A program made the translations under genes and the position numbers. The notes under the pieces were generated by a model. That model worked only from the letters and a program-made list of their open reading frames with translations. It searched no databases and was not told the DNA's origin. From the NCBI GenBank assembly GCA_963732345.1, contig CAVSZI010000018.1, positions 310,001-374,000 of the forward strand: a stretch of DNA of 64,000 bases, read 5' to 3'. This DNA is from Bog-532 sp963732345 (GTDB lineage: Bacteria > Actinomycetota > Actinomycetes > Streptosporangiales > Streptosporangiaceae). Below, piece by piece: positions 37,085-44,913 of the stretch (position 1 is the first letter of the stretch; each line of letters opens with the position of its first letter).

Positions 37085-38743
37085 ATGAAGCAGGTTCTGG
37101 CTTTGATGCATGCCCGGAAGTCCTATGACGGCAAGGTCGTCCTGGACGATGTGACGCTGGCGTTCTCGCCGGGTGCGAAGATCGGTGTGGTCGGGCCGAA
37201 CGGCATGGGCAAGTCCACGCTGCTGAAGATGATGGCCGGGCTGGAGCCGCCTTCCAACGGCGAGGTCCGCCGCATGCCCGGTTACGGCATCGGGATCTTG
37301 CCGCAGGAGCCGGCGCTGGATGAGGCCAAGACCGTGCTCGGCAACGTGGAGGAAGGCGTCGTCGGGACCAGGGAGCTCATCGAGCGGTACAACCAGGTCG
37401 CGGCGAAGATGGCCGCGGAGTGTTCCGATGACCTGCTGGAGGAGATGGGCTGGCTGCAAGAGCAGCTGGACCATCGGGACGCCTGGGACCTGGACAGCCG
37501 GGTCGAACAGGCGATGGACGCGCTGCGCTGCCCGCCGCCGGACGCAGGCGTCAGCATGCTGTCCGGCGGGGAGCGGCGCCGGGTCGCGCTGTGCCGGCTG
37601 CTGCTGTCCCAGCCGGACCTGCTGCTGCTGGATGAGCCGACCAACCACCTGGACGCCGAGAGCGTCGCCTGGCTGGAACAGCACCTGGCCAAGTACCCGG
37701 GCACGGTGGTGGCGGTCACCCACGACCGGTACTTCCTGGACAACGTGGCTGGCTGGATCCTGGAACTGGACCGCGGCCACGCCTACCCGTATGCGGGGAA
37801 CTACTCGACCTACCTGGAGATCAAGGCCGCCCGGATGAAGGTCGAGGGCCAGCGGGACGCCAAGCTGCGCAGGCGGCTGGAGGAAGAGCTGGAGTGGGTG
37901 CGCTCCAGCCCGCGCGCCCGCCAGGCCAAGAGCCGCGCCCGGCTGAACCGGTATGAGCAGATGGCCGCCGAGGCCGCGTCCCGGCAGAAGCTGGACTTCG
38001 AGCAGATCCAGATCCCGCCCGGCCCCCGGCTGGGCAGCCTGGTGGTCGAGGCCGATGGCCTGGTCAAGGGGTTCGGGGACCGGATGCTTATCGACGGGCT
38101 CAGCTTCAGCCTCCCGCCGAACGGCATCGTCGGGGTCATCGGCCCGAACGGGGTCGGCAAGACGACCCTGCTGAAGATGATCCTCGGGGAAGAGCAGCCC
38201 GACGCCGGGACCATCAAGGTCGGTGAGACGGTGCGGATCTCCTATGTGGATCAGCTCCGTGCCTGGATCGACCCGGGCAAGACCGTGTGGGAGGTCATCT
38301 CCGGCGGGCAGGCCCATATCCGGGCCGGGCGGACCGAGATCCCCAGCCGCGCCTATGTGGCCGCGTTCGGGTTCAAGGGACCGGACCAGCAGAAACCGGC
38401 CGGGCTGATGTCCGGCGGTGAGCGCGGCCGGGTCAACCTGGCGCTGACCCTCAGGCAGGGGGGCAACCTGCTGCTGCTGGATGAGCCCGCCAACGACCTG
38501 GACGTGGAGACCCTGGCGTCGCTGGAGGACGCGCTGGGCGAGTTCCCCGGCTGCGCGGTGATCACCAGCCACGACCGGTGGTTCCTGGACCGGGTCGCGA
38601 CCCACATCCTGGCCTGGGAAGGCGGCGCGGACTGGTGCTGGTACGAGGGCAACTTCGCCGCCTATGAGCAGGACAAGACCGCGCGGCTGGGCGAGGAGGC
38701 CGCCCGCCCGCACCGGGTCACCTACCGCAAGCTGGCCCGGTGA
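37085..38743 (+). CDS. ettA: ABC-F ATPase, EttA-type translation factor
   Basis: 552 residues, matching the about 555 of EttA. Two ATPase domains: Walker A GPNGMGKSTLLKMM and GPNGVGKTTLLKMI; signatures LSGGERRRVALC and MSGGERGRVNLAL; Walker B LLLLDEPTNHLD and LLLLDEPANDLD. The linker RSSPRARQAKSRARLNRYEQ and the terminal RPHRVTYRKLAR are EttA hallmarks. EttA gates the first peptide bond according to ATP/ADP level. A fluoride-type riboswitch controls it here, so this may be a stress copy beside a housekeeping ettA elsewhere. Confidence 0.92.
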   Translation: MKQVLALMHARKSYDGKVVLDDVTLAFSPGAKIGVVGPNGMGKSTLLKMMAGLEPPSNGEVRRMPGYGIGILPQEPALDEAKTVLGNVEEGVVGTRELIERYNQVAAKMAAECSDDLLEEMGWLQEQLDHRDAWDLDSRVEQAMDALRCPPPDAGVSMLSGGERRRVALCRLLLSQPDLLLLDEPTNHLDAESVAWLEQHLAKYPGTVVAVTHDRYFLDNVAGWILELDRGHAYPYAGNYSTYLEIKAARMKVEGQRDAKLRRRLEEELEWVRSSPRARQAKSRARLNRYEQMAAEAASRQKLDFEQIQIPPGPRLGSLVVEADGLVKGFGDRMLIDGLSFSLPPNGIVGVIGPNGVGKTTLLKMILGEEQPDAGTIKVGETVRISYVDQLRAWIDPGKTVWEVISGGQAHIRAGRTEIPSRAYVAAFGFKGPDQQKPAGLMSGGERGRVNLALTLRQGGNLLLLDEPANDLDVETLASLEDALGEFPGCAVITSHDRWFLDRVATHILAWEGGADWCWYEGNFAAYEQDKTARLGEEAARPHRVTYRKLAR

Positions 38744-38911
38744 ACGGCGCGGGGGCGGCCATGAACGGCGACGACGCAGCGAGGCGGTCCGCGCGGCGGA
38801 GCGTACCGCCTACCACACCCAGTGGCGGATATGGGAAGAGCTGGCACTCGAGCAGCTCGCCAGGAGCCAGGGCCTGGCCCGCCTCCCGCTGGTGCCGGGC
38901 TCTGAGGTGAG

Positions 38912-39100
38912 TCAGGCTCGCTTCCTGATGCCGCCGGGGTAAATCCGCACGATCCACCCGCCTAGCTGCGGCTTGAACAGCGCGGCCGCCGCGACACCGC
39001 GAGACCTCAGGTCGTCAGCCGTCCGCATCGCGGCGATGCGCGCGTCCCTACCGATTCCGAAGAGCCGGATCCTGTCGGCGGGTTCGGTGTTTTCCTGCAT
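38912..39100 (-). CDS. 62-residue protein under a variant riboswitch
   Basis: ATG 39100 (MQENTEPADRIRLFGIGRDA) to TGA at 38912, with TGGAGC upstream. A compact basic protein: AAMRTADDLRSRGVAAAALF then KPQLGGWIVRIYPGG. It has no recognised family. It is convergent with a low-quality ORF after ettA and divergent from the MFS unit. Because it has its own riboswitch, it is likely a real gene. Confidence 0.65.
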   Translation of the reverse strand: MQENTEPADRIRLFGIGRDARIAAMRTADDLRSRGVAAAALFKPQLGGWIVRIYPGGIRKRA

Positions 39101-39133
39101 CCGTGCTGCTCCAGCCACTGCACGCTGCTCTGC

Positions 39134-39178
39134 AGGGACCGTTGGCACTGGCGCGTTTTCCGGCGAGCCCCTCCGCCT
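39134..39178 (-). ncRNA. Fluoride-type riboswitch, G6-C38 variant, minus strand
   Basis: On the minus strand P1 is GGCG/CGCC. G6 is at 39173 and A7 at 39172. The pseudoknot GGGGCT pairs with GGTCCC (39135-39140). C38 is at 39144, A40 at 39142 and U48 at 39134. The stem GCGCCAGTGC and the CAACGGTCCCTGC strand are identical to those of the ettA copy. It precedes the 62-residue ORF. Confidence 0.8.
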
Positions 39179-39249
39179 CTCCTCACGTTACCGCGCATGG
39201 GGCCGTTGCTGCCTGGCACCGGGCTCCTCTGGCACAATGGTCAGGGCAT

Positions 39250-39321
39250 GGGTGATGGGGCTCACCCTGGAATCGCGGGCCGGGAAGCGGTGCGCTGACG
39301 GTCCCTGGCTTCAGAGCCAGG
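39250..39321 (+). ncRNA. Fluoride riboswitch upstream of an MFS transporter
   Basis: P1 GGGTG/CACCC, A6 U7 (39255-39256), pseudoknot GGGGCT/GGTCCC, then TGACGGTCCCT with U38 at 39296, A40 and U48. The apical stem is longer than in most copies. CCTGGCT-TCAG-AGCCAGG (39304-39321) overlaps the pseudoknot strand and ends against GAAGAGG, the ribosome site for ATG 39332. It lies back to back with the minus-strand variant copy about 70 bases away. Confidence 0.85.
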
Positions 39322-39331
39322 AAGAGGTCGC

Positions 39332-40546
39332 ATGCTGCCAAGCCTGACGCGTGCCCGCCAGGCCGCGAAGAACGCGTCGCCCGCGCTGAAGTTCGTGGTC
39401 ATGGTCGGGATCATGAGCTTTTTCGCCGATTTCACCTACGAAGGGTCGCGCAGCATCACCGGCCCGTACCTCGGGATGCTCGGCGCCGGTGCGTTCGCGA
39501 TCAGCGTCATCAGCGGCGCCGGGGAGTTCCTCGGTTACAACATCCGGACGTTCTCCGGCCGCGGCGCGGACCGGACCGGCCGGTACTGGCCGATCACCAT
39601 CGGCGGCTACATCCTGCAGATGTCGGTCGTGCCGCTGCTCGCCCTCGCCGGGAACTGGCAGGTGGCCGCGCTGCTGATCATCGCCGAGCGGATCGGGAAG
39701 GGGATCCGCAACCCGCCGCGGGACGCGATGCTCTCCCACGCGGCCAGGGACATCGGCTACGGGCGGGCGTTCGGGCTGCACGAGGCGCTCGACCAGTTCG
39801 GTGCCCTGTTCGGCCCGCTGCTGGTCGCCCTGATCCTCGTGCTGAACCACCACGACTACAAGATCGCGTTCGCCGCGCTGGCGGTCCCGGCCGCCATCAT
39901 GCTGTCGCTGCTGGCCGTGGCCCGGCTGCTCTACCCGCGGCCGCAGGACCTCGCGCCCGGACCGGCCCCGGTAACCACCCAGGGCCTGCCCCGGGTGTTC
40001 TGGGTATACGTCGGCGGCGCCGCGCTGGCCGCCGCCGGGTTCGCCGACTTCCCGCTGATCGCCTACCACTTCCAGCACGCCGGGACGGTGCCGCCCGCGC
40101 TGACACCGGTCTTCTACGCGGTCGCGATGGCGGTCAGCGGTACCGGCTCGCTGATCCTGGGCCGGATCTTCGACCGTGCCGGGATCGGCGTGCTGATCCC
40201 GCTGACCATCGTTGCTGCGGCCTACGCGCCCCTGGTATTCCTGGGCGGGTTCTGGGCCATCCTGGTCGGGATGTCGCTGTGGGGGCTGGGGATGGGCGTG
40301 CAGGAGTCGCTGATCCCGGCGGCGGTGGCGCCGATGGTCTCCCCGGACCGCCGGGCGTCCGCCTACGGCCTGTTCACCGGCATCTACGGCACCGCCTGGG
40401 TGGCTGGCAGCATCGTGATCGGCGTGCTGATCAACGTCTCGCTGGGCGGCCTGGTCGCGTTCTGCGTCGTCAGTGAGCTGGCGGCGATCCCGCTGATCCT
40501 GATCGTCCGCAGCCGCAGCCGGCCTGCCAGCCCGGAGGAGGAATGA
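39332..40546 (+). CDS. Major facilitator superfamily transporter
   Basis: 404 residues from ATG 39332, with about 11-12 hydrophobic segments. The early loop carries RTFSGRGADRTGRYWPIT and then ERIGKGIRNPPRDAMLSHAA, typical of the YfcJ-like MFS subgroup. The late half has SPDRRASAYGLFTGIYGTAW. Control by a fluoride riboswitch suggests export of fluoride-linked or stress solutes, though the known fluoride exporters are CrcB/Fluc and CLC-F. Substrate unknown. A broken copy of its C-terminus lies at 42500-42708. Confidence 0.88.
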   Translation: MLPSLTRARQAAKNASPALKFVVMVGIMSFFADFTYEGSRSITGPYLGMLGAGAFAISVISGAGEFLGYNIRTFSGRGADRTGRYWPITIGGYILQMSVVPLLALAGNWQVAALLIIAERIGKGIRNPPRDAMLSHAARDIGYGRAFGLHEALDQFGALFGPLLVALILVLNHHDYKIAFAALAVPAAIMLSLLAVARLLYPRPQDLAPGPAPVTTQGLPRVFWVYVGGAALAAAGFADFPLIAYHFQHAGTVPPALTPVFYAVAMAVSGTGSLILGRIFDRAGIGVLIPLTIVAAAYAPLVFLGGFWAILVGMSLWGLGMGVQESLIPAAVAPMVSPDRRASAYGLFTGIYGTAWVAGSIVIGVLINVSLGGLVAFCVVSELAAIPLILIVRSRSRPASPEEE

Positions 40547-40559
40547 ACGGGCTGGCGGA

Positions 40560-41175
40560 CTGTCAGGGCCTCCCGGTTCGCCCGTGTCGAGGTCATCATC
40601 GAAGGCGATGCGAATCTCCCGGGCGGCTTCGGGGGGTGTGGGCATTGACGGCCCGTCGGCCCACTCGGCCACCCTGCGCCACCATCGGCTGAGCGTCTCC
40701 CCGGCACTGGCCAGCGCGGCCCGGGTGAGCTCCACCGGCTGGCCGTGCCGGCGGGACAACAACGCGAGACGCAGCGCAAGCAGGTCACGTCCATTCCCGG
40801 CGGACGCTGCCGGATCTGGCGCACCGCCGCCAGCCGCCTGCTGCTTCACGTCATCTGCCGAACCGACGCCGACGAGCGCTCCATCCCCGCAGTCGCCGAA
40901 TCCGGCCGCGTGCCCGGCCACATGCACATCGGCTGACCCGCCCGGCCATGCTTCCGCTTCGCCGGGACTGGTGCGCGCGGCGGGCGGGTGAATGCCAAGC
41001 GCGCTGGCGTTCCGTTCGAGCGCCGCCGTCGGCCACCAGGAGCACCCGCAGGTCGGCGAGACCGAACCCGGGACCGGCGGAAGGCCCGTGAATGCACACC
41101 CGCAGCGGGGTTGAGGGGTCCGCAGCGAGTTTGACATATGAGCCGGTGCGGCCATCCCGGAAGCGGAGCACGCCG
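40560..41175 (-). pseudogene. Cysteinyl-tRNA synthetase-like gene, degraded
   Basis: On the minus strand the first frame reads LRFRDGRTGSYVKLAADPST and LRVCIHGPSAG, like the N-terminus of CysS/MshC-type enzymes. A second frame continues with DLLALRLALLSRRHGQPVEL and SMPTPPEAAREIRIAFDDDL, as at the start of the C-terminal helical domain. The HIGH- and KMSKS-bearing core is missing. A frame change near 40960-41050 confirms decay. Confidence 0.6.
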
Positions 41176-41249
41176 TCCAGGCTAGTGCCACGGCGCGCCG
41201 GGGCTGACAGCGTCCCGAACGGAGTGCTTGTAACTCCGTTGCACCCGTG

Positions 41250-41548
41250 GCCTTCTCGCGCAAGCCGCCAAGTACCTGAGCGGGACAGCTACTGACAGCC
41301 ATATGCTCATCCAGGTCCTCCCCGGCCCGGGCAGCCTCGATGAGCGCCTGGCGGGCCTTCCCGCGACCAAGCCGCGGGATATCGCCTTTGTCCCGGAACC
41401 AGGCCAGCGCGAACAGCGCCTGCCTGTAGCAGCCCAGCCTGCGGGTTCCCTTCCGGGTCCCGATCTCGCGGCGGTGCGCGGCCAGCAGGCCGGAAACGAA
41501 CCGGACCAGTTCCCCGGGGACGCCGGGCATGACACGATAGGAGACCAT
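41250..41548 (-). pseudogene. IS5-type transposase N-terminal fragment
   Basis: From ATG 41548 the frame reads MVSYRVMPGVPGELVRFVSG and then RREIGTRKGTRRLGCYRQAL and FALAWFRDKGDIPRLG. This is the N-terminal helix-turn-helix region of IS5/HARBI1-like transposases. The DDE domain is absent, and the frame runs into the cysS-like remnant. It marks a past insertion in the region. Confidence 0.6.
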
Positions 41549-41863
41549 GCGGAGTCTAATGGGAGCTACCGGGGTCGACCGGAGGCAGACTCGTGTCCGG
41601 TAGCGGTCGGCGGGTGATCTTCAGCGAGATCTCTTCTACCCGGGGGCTCCGTGTCTCCCCCGGCGATCTCCGCATATGTCTGCGTGTCTACCCAGATGAT
41701 CGTTAAAGCGGCGTATGTCCAGCTCAGCCTCGTTGGGAAAACCTCCATGACATCTCGCAAGTCACCGCCGCCCGCCGCGACCATGCCATGTGACGCCGAT
41801 CACGCGCTTCTTCACGGCATTGGACTACCGCGGCACCATAGCGCTGTGTATCCTGAAGTTATC

Positions 41864-41911
41864 TAAGCGATGAGGCTCGCTTAACGCCGGACACTTTGGC
41901 TAATGGCCTCT
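41864..41911 (+). ncRNA. Fluoride riboswitch aptamer with transcription-terminator platform
   Basis: P1 TAAGCG/CGCTTA, A6 U7 (41870-41871), pseudoknot GAGGCT/GGCCTC, stem GCC/GGC, and TAATGGCCTCT giving U38, A40 and U48. Position 39 is A instead of the common G. It is the only copy in the window whose 3' strand feeds into an intrinsic terminator rather than a Shine-Dalgarno mask. Confidence 0.88.
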
Positions 41912-41959
41912 ACCCGATCGGACGTGATAAACGTCGCTGATAGGTTAGGGGCCTTTTTT
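41905..41959 (+). terminator. Riboswitch-controlled intrinsic terminator
   Basis: GGCCTCTACC (41905-41914, also the aptamer pseudoknot strand) pairs with GGTTAGGGGCC (41943-41953) and is followed by six T. A nested ACGT-GATAA-ACGT hairpin closes the loop. The aptamer and terminator cannot form together, so ligand should prevent termination. Confidence 0.85.
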
Positions 41960-42242
41960 GTGCTTGCAATCATTGTGCGCATCCTGCCGGGCGTGGTGAC
42001 GCTTGCTGGCGCCCGGGCTGCATGCAGGAGTTGCTGCCCTGGCTGGCTTCATGACCTCGTTGGCTGGTCTCGATACCGCCAGCGCCCGCGACCGTTCTGG
42101 CGCGCCTCGTCATCGTGTGGTGGAAACGCCCATGGATCTCTCTTGTCGCGCTGTGCCTTCGCTTTGCCATCTGACCGTATCGGTGATTGCGGATCGTTCC
42201 GATCAGCTTGTATTCATCAAATCCCAAAGGGAGAAAGATGCA
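41960..42242 (+). other. Leader region between the terminator and the second DUF2180-like gene
   Basis: About 280 bases with no clear gene. A 119-codon open frame begins inside the aptamer but has no ribosome site and mixed composition, so I treat it as chance. Confidence 0.4.
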
Positions 42243-42449
42243 ATGAACTGCTACGTGTGTGACCAGACCGGACGCACAACTCCAGCAGTCGCGAGCTGCC
42301 ACCACTGCGCCGTTGCTCTTTGCCGAGAGCACTTGGACGAAGACCTACTTGGCCACCACAGGCCCCACGGCCTCACAAGCCGTTCATGCAGCCACGACCT
42401 TCTCAGCTCGGCTAGGGCTCGGGCCCGTCGGCTGGCAAGCGCGCAGTAA
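42243..42449 (+). CDS. DUF2180-like cysteine-rich protein (copy 2)
   Basis: 68 residues from ATG 42243, with GGGAGAAAG upstream. It starts MNCYVCDQTGRTTPAVASCH, then HCAVALCREHLDE. The CxxC and CxxC/H arrangement matches the N-terminal half of the 32675 gene. It lies 285 bases after a fluoride riboswitch terminator. The pairing of DUF2180 with fluoride control in two separate units suggests a linked role, for example metal or zinc handling; this is inference. Confidence 0.75.
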   Translation: MNCYVCDQTGRTTPAVASCHHCAVALCREHLDEDLLGHHRPHGLTSRSCSHDLLSSARARARRLASAQ

Positions 42450-42499
42450 TCGGCTAGCACGGGCTCCGCCCCAAACCGACGAGACGTGGGGTGAATGAA

Positions 42500-42708
42500 A
42501 GAGCTCCGGCCGAGCGCGGTGGTCATCTGCCTGCGGACCATCAGGATAAGGGGGATGGCGGCCAGCTCGGTGACGATGCAGAACGGGACGAGCCCGCCCA
42601 GTGAGACGTCGGCCAGGACACCGATCACGATGCTGCCGCCACCCAGGCGGTTGCCGTAGATGCCCGTGAACAGGCCGTAGGCGAAGGCCCGGCGGTCCGG
42701 GGAGACTA
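42500..42708 (-). pseudogene. C-terminal fragment of an MFS transporter
   Basis: On the minus strand VSPDRRAFAYGLFTGIYG, then GGSIVIGVLADVSLGGLV and ELAAIPLILMVRRQM, matches the end of the MFS protein at 39332-40546 (VSPDRRASAYGLFTGIYG). Only about 70 codons remain. It shows duplication and inversion of part of the MFS unit. Confidence 0.8.
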
Positions 42709-42713
42709 GTTCC

Positions 42714-43102
42714 GTGTTCTGGTGCTTCAATTGCTACGCCGTCAACGATCACCCGAGTGGGCCGTGCGACGTCTGCGGCGAACCGGTCGAGGCGCCGGCC
42801 TGCCTTTCCTGGTTGACGGCCTGATCTGGGCATTGCGTCACCCCGACGGGGATCGAGCACTACTGGCAGCGGGAACTCTCGGCAAGTTGCGGGCGCGCGA
42901 GAGTGTTCCGGCGCTCCGTCAGGCAGTGGAGGCTGGGAACGACATTTACCTGCGAGCAGAGGCCCTCCGGAGCCTCATCTCGATCGAGGGTGTTGAGCCG
43001 CTGCGCCCCTGGTTGGCTGAGCTCAGCCGCGTTCCTCCCTTCAATGTGCGAGACATCGCCCACCGGGCTTTGGAAGAACAAGCCGGCGATAACACGCCCT
43101 GA
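42714..43102 (+). pseudogene. HEAT-repeat protein with N-terminal zinc finger, frameshifted
   Basis: From GTG 42714 the first frame reads MFWCFNCYAVNDHPSGPC then DVCGEPVEAPACLSW, a four-cysteine zinc ribbon. Near 42820 the homologous sequence shifts to another frame: DGLIWALRHPDGDRALLAAG and then SVPALRQAVEAGNDIYLRAE, a pair of HEAT-like helices. One missing base after CCTGG explains the break. Restored length is about 129 residues. The 5' end abuts the MFS fragment. Confidence 0.65.
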
Positions 43103-43299
43103 CTCCGTAACCGCCGTCGTCTGGCGATCTTTGGTCGCAGGCTTCTGGAGGTTTGTGTCATCCCTTAGCCTCGATTCCCGGGAGACGGTGCGGAGCCTGT
43201 GACCGCCGGGTTCCCGGCCCGCACCGAGACCAGCCTGGCCGGCCTGCTGCTAGCCGTCTCGGACCTCCTCTGCCCGATCTGGCACGGTAAGGTAGGCCC

Positions 43300-43368
43300 A
43301 GGCGATGAAGCCCGCCTGAACCGCCGCCGGGGCTGATGGCTTCTACCGGGCGTAAGACCGGTGGAGGC
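43300..43368 (+). ncRNA. Fluoride riboswitch upstream of MutS-like pair 2
   Basis: P1 AGGCG/CGCCT, A6 U7 (43305-43306), pseudoknot GAAGCC/GGCTTC, AACC, stem GCC..GGC, and TGATGGCTTCTACC. GCTTCTACCGG (43339-43349) can pair along all 11 positions, allowing G-U, with CCGGTGGAGGC (43358-43368). That segment holds the ribosome site for ATG 43378. The design is the same as in the pyrophosphatase copy at 55522. Confidence 0.9.
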
Positions 43369-43377
43369 AGGTGAAGT

Positions 43378-44913
43378 ATGCCTTTTCAGAGCATACTCTT
43401 TGAGCGGCCAGAGGATTTCGCGGACGGTGACCAGCGGGAAGCGCCCTCCTTCCTCGCCGACCTGAATCTTGATCAGGTCATGGCCTCCATGGCGTTCGGC
43501 CGGGACGAATACAACCTCACCCCTTATTTCCTGGCCCCGCTACCTACGGTGTCCGCTGTTGAGTACCGGCATCAGGTGCTGCGTGACCTCGAAGACAAGG
43601 ACGTGCGCGGCGCGGTCACCGCGTACGCGCGGGACCTGGGCGAGATGCGCAAGTATCTGGCCGTGATCGGCAAGCTGCATTACCAGCATCAGCGGGCACG
43701 CTGGTTTCTTGATGCGGTGGATATTTACGGCCGGGCGACGAAGTCCCTCGCCGAGCGGATTGGCCGACTTGAACTTCGATCACGCGGCTTCACCGGTTTC
43801 CGTGAACACCTGAACCGCTACGTTGCCTCTGGGGATTTCGCCCGGCTGGCCGACGAGGCCCGGGAACTGCTGGCCCGGCTCGCCGAAGTACGGTATTGCC
43901 TTCATATCAGGGGGGGCAGGGTCCGGGTCAGCAAGTATGCGGGAGAGGAAGATTATGGCGCGGACGTGGAGAAGACGTTCGCGAAGTTCAAGCAGGGCGC
44001 GGTCAAGGACTACCGCGTCGGTTTCCGTGCCGTGGCCGACATGGACTATGTCGAGGCGCAGGTACTGGATCTTGTCGGCAAGCTGTATCCGGAAACCTTC
44101 GCCGCACTCGATGACTTCTGCGCCCGGCATGCGCACTACGTGGATGACACGCTCGGGGCCTTCGACCGGGAAGTCCAGTTCTACCTGGCCTATCTGGACT
44201 ACATCCAGCCGCTTAAAGCAGTGGGCCTGGACTTCTGTTATCCCCAGGTCAGTGCAACCTCCAAGGGGCTTACGGCCGGTAACGCCTTCGACATCGCCCT
44301 GGCGGCCAAGCTGGCCCGTGACCGCTCCGCCGTCGTCGGCAATAGCTTCTGGCTGGACGGCCCGGAACGCGTCCTCGTCGTGACCGGCCCGAATCAGGGC
44401 GGCAAGACAACCTTCGCCCGGATGTTCGGCCAGTTGCACTATCTCGCCAGCCTTGGCTTGCCGGTTCCGGGCCGGGAGGCCCGGCTGTTCCTGCCCGACC
44501 GGATCTTCACCCATTTCGGGAAGGAGGAAGACCTCCAGAATCTGCGCGGGAAACTGCAGGACGAGCTCATCAGGATCCGCGAGATCCTGGCCGGCGCGAC
44601 CAGCCGCAGCGTCATCGTCATGAACGAGAGCTTCGGCTCCACGACGGCAGAGGACGCGCTTTTCCTGGGCTCGGAGATCCTGCGCCGGATCACCGATCTG
44701 GACCTGCTCGGCGTGTACGTGACCTTCATCGACGAACTCGCCTCGCTGAACGACGCGTGCGTCAGCATGGTCGCCGCGATCGTCCCGGGCAACCCGGCCG
44801 ATCGGACCTTCAAGGTCGTGCGGAGACCCGCCGACGGCCTGGCGTACGCGGCCGCGATCGCCGGCCAGCACGGTCTCACCTACCAGCGGCTGAAGGACCG
44901 GATCGCATCATGA
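43378..44913 (+). CDS. MutS-like ATPase, subunit A of pair 2
   Basis: 511 residues from ATG 43378 (MPFQSILFERPEDFADGDQR). It is a clear paralogue of the 33615 gene and defines where that protein truly begins. Helical core, then Walker A VVTGPNQGGKTTFARMFG, THFGKEEDLQNLRGKLQDEL, and Walker B SVIVMNESFGSTT with Asn for Asp. H-loop region YVTFIDELASL replaces the usual TH. It overlaps the partner gene by 4 bases (ATGA). No mismatch-binding domain. Confidence 0.9.
   Translation: MPFQSILFERPEDFADGDQREAPSFLADLNLDQVMASMAFGRDEYNLTPYFLAPLPTVSAVEYRHQVLRDLEDKDVRGAVTAYARDLGEMRKYLAVIGKLHYQHQRARWFLDAVDIYGRATKSLAERIGRLELRSRGFTGFREHLNRYVASGDFARLADEARELLARLAEVRYCLHIRGGRVRVSKYAGEEDYGADVEKTFAKFKQGAVKDYRVGFRAVADMDYVEAQVLDLVGKLYPETFAALDDFCARHAHYVDDTLGAFDREVQFYLAYLDYIQPLKAVGLDFCYPQVSATSKGLTAGNAFDIALAAKLARDRSAVVGNSFWLDGPERVLVVTGPNQGGKTTFARMFGQLHYLASLGLPVPGREARLFLPDRIFTHFGKEEDLQNLRGKLQDELIRIREILAGATSRSVIVMNESFGSTTAEDALFLGSEILRRITDLDLLGVYVTFIDELASLNDACVSMVAAIVPGNPADRTFKVVRRPADGLAYAAAIAGQHGLTYQRLKDRIAS

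Noticed and set aside
38761..38942. Short frames after ettA encoding AYHTQWRIWEELALEQLA-like sequence.
   Set aside because: The plausible peptide has no start codon in its frame; probably a gene remnant, too weak to list.
41903..42262. 119-codon plus-strand ORF.
   Set aside because: It begins inside the riboswitch aptamer, has no ribosome site, and its composition is not protein-like.
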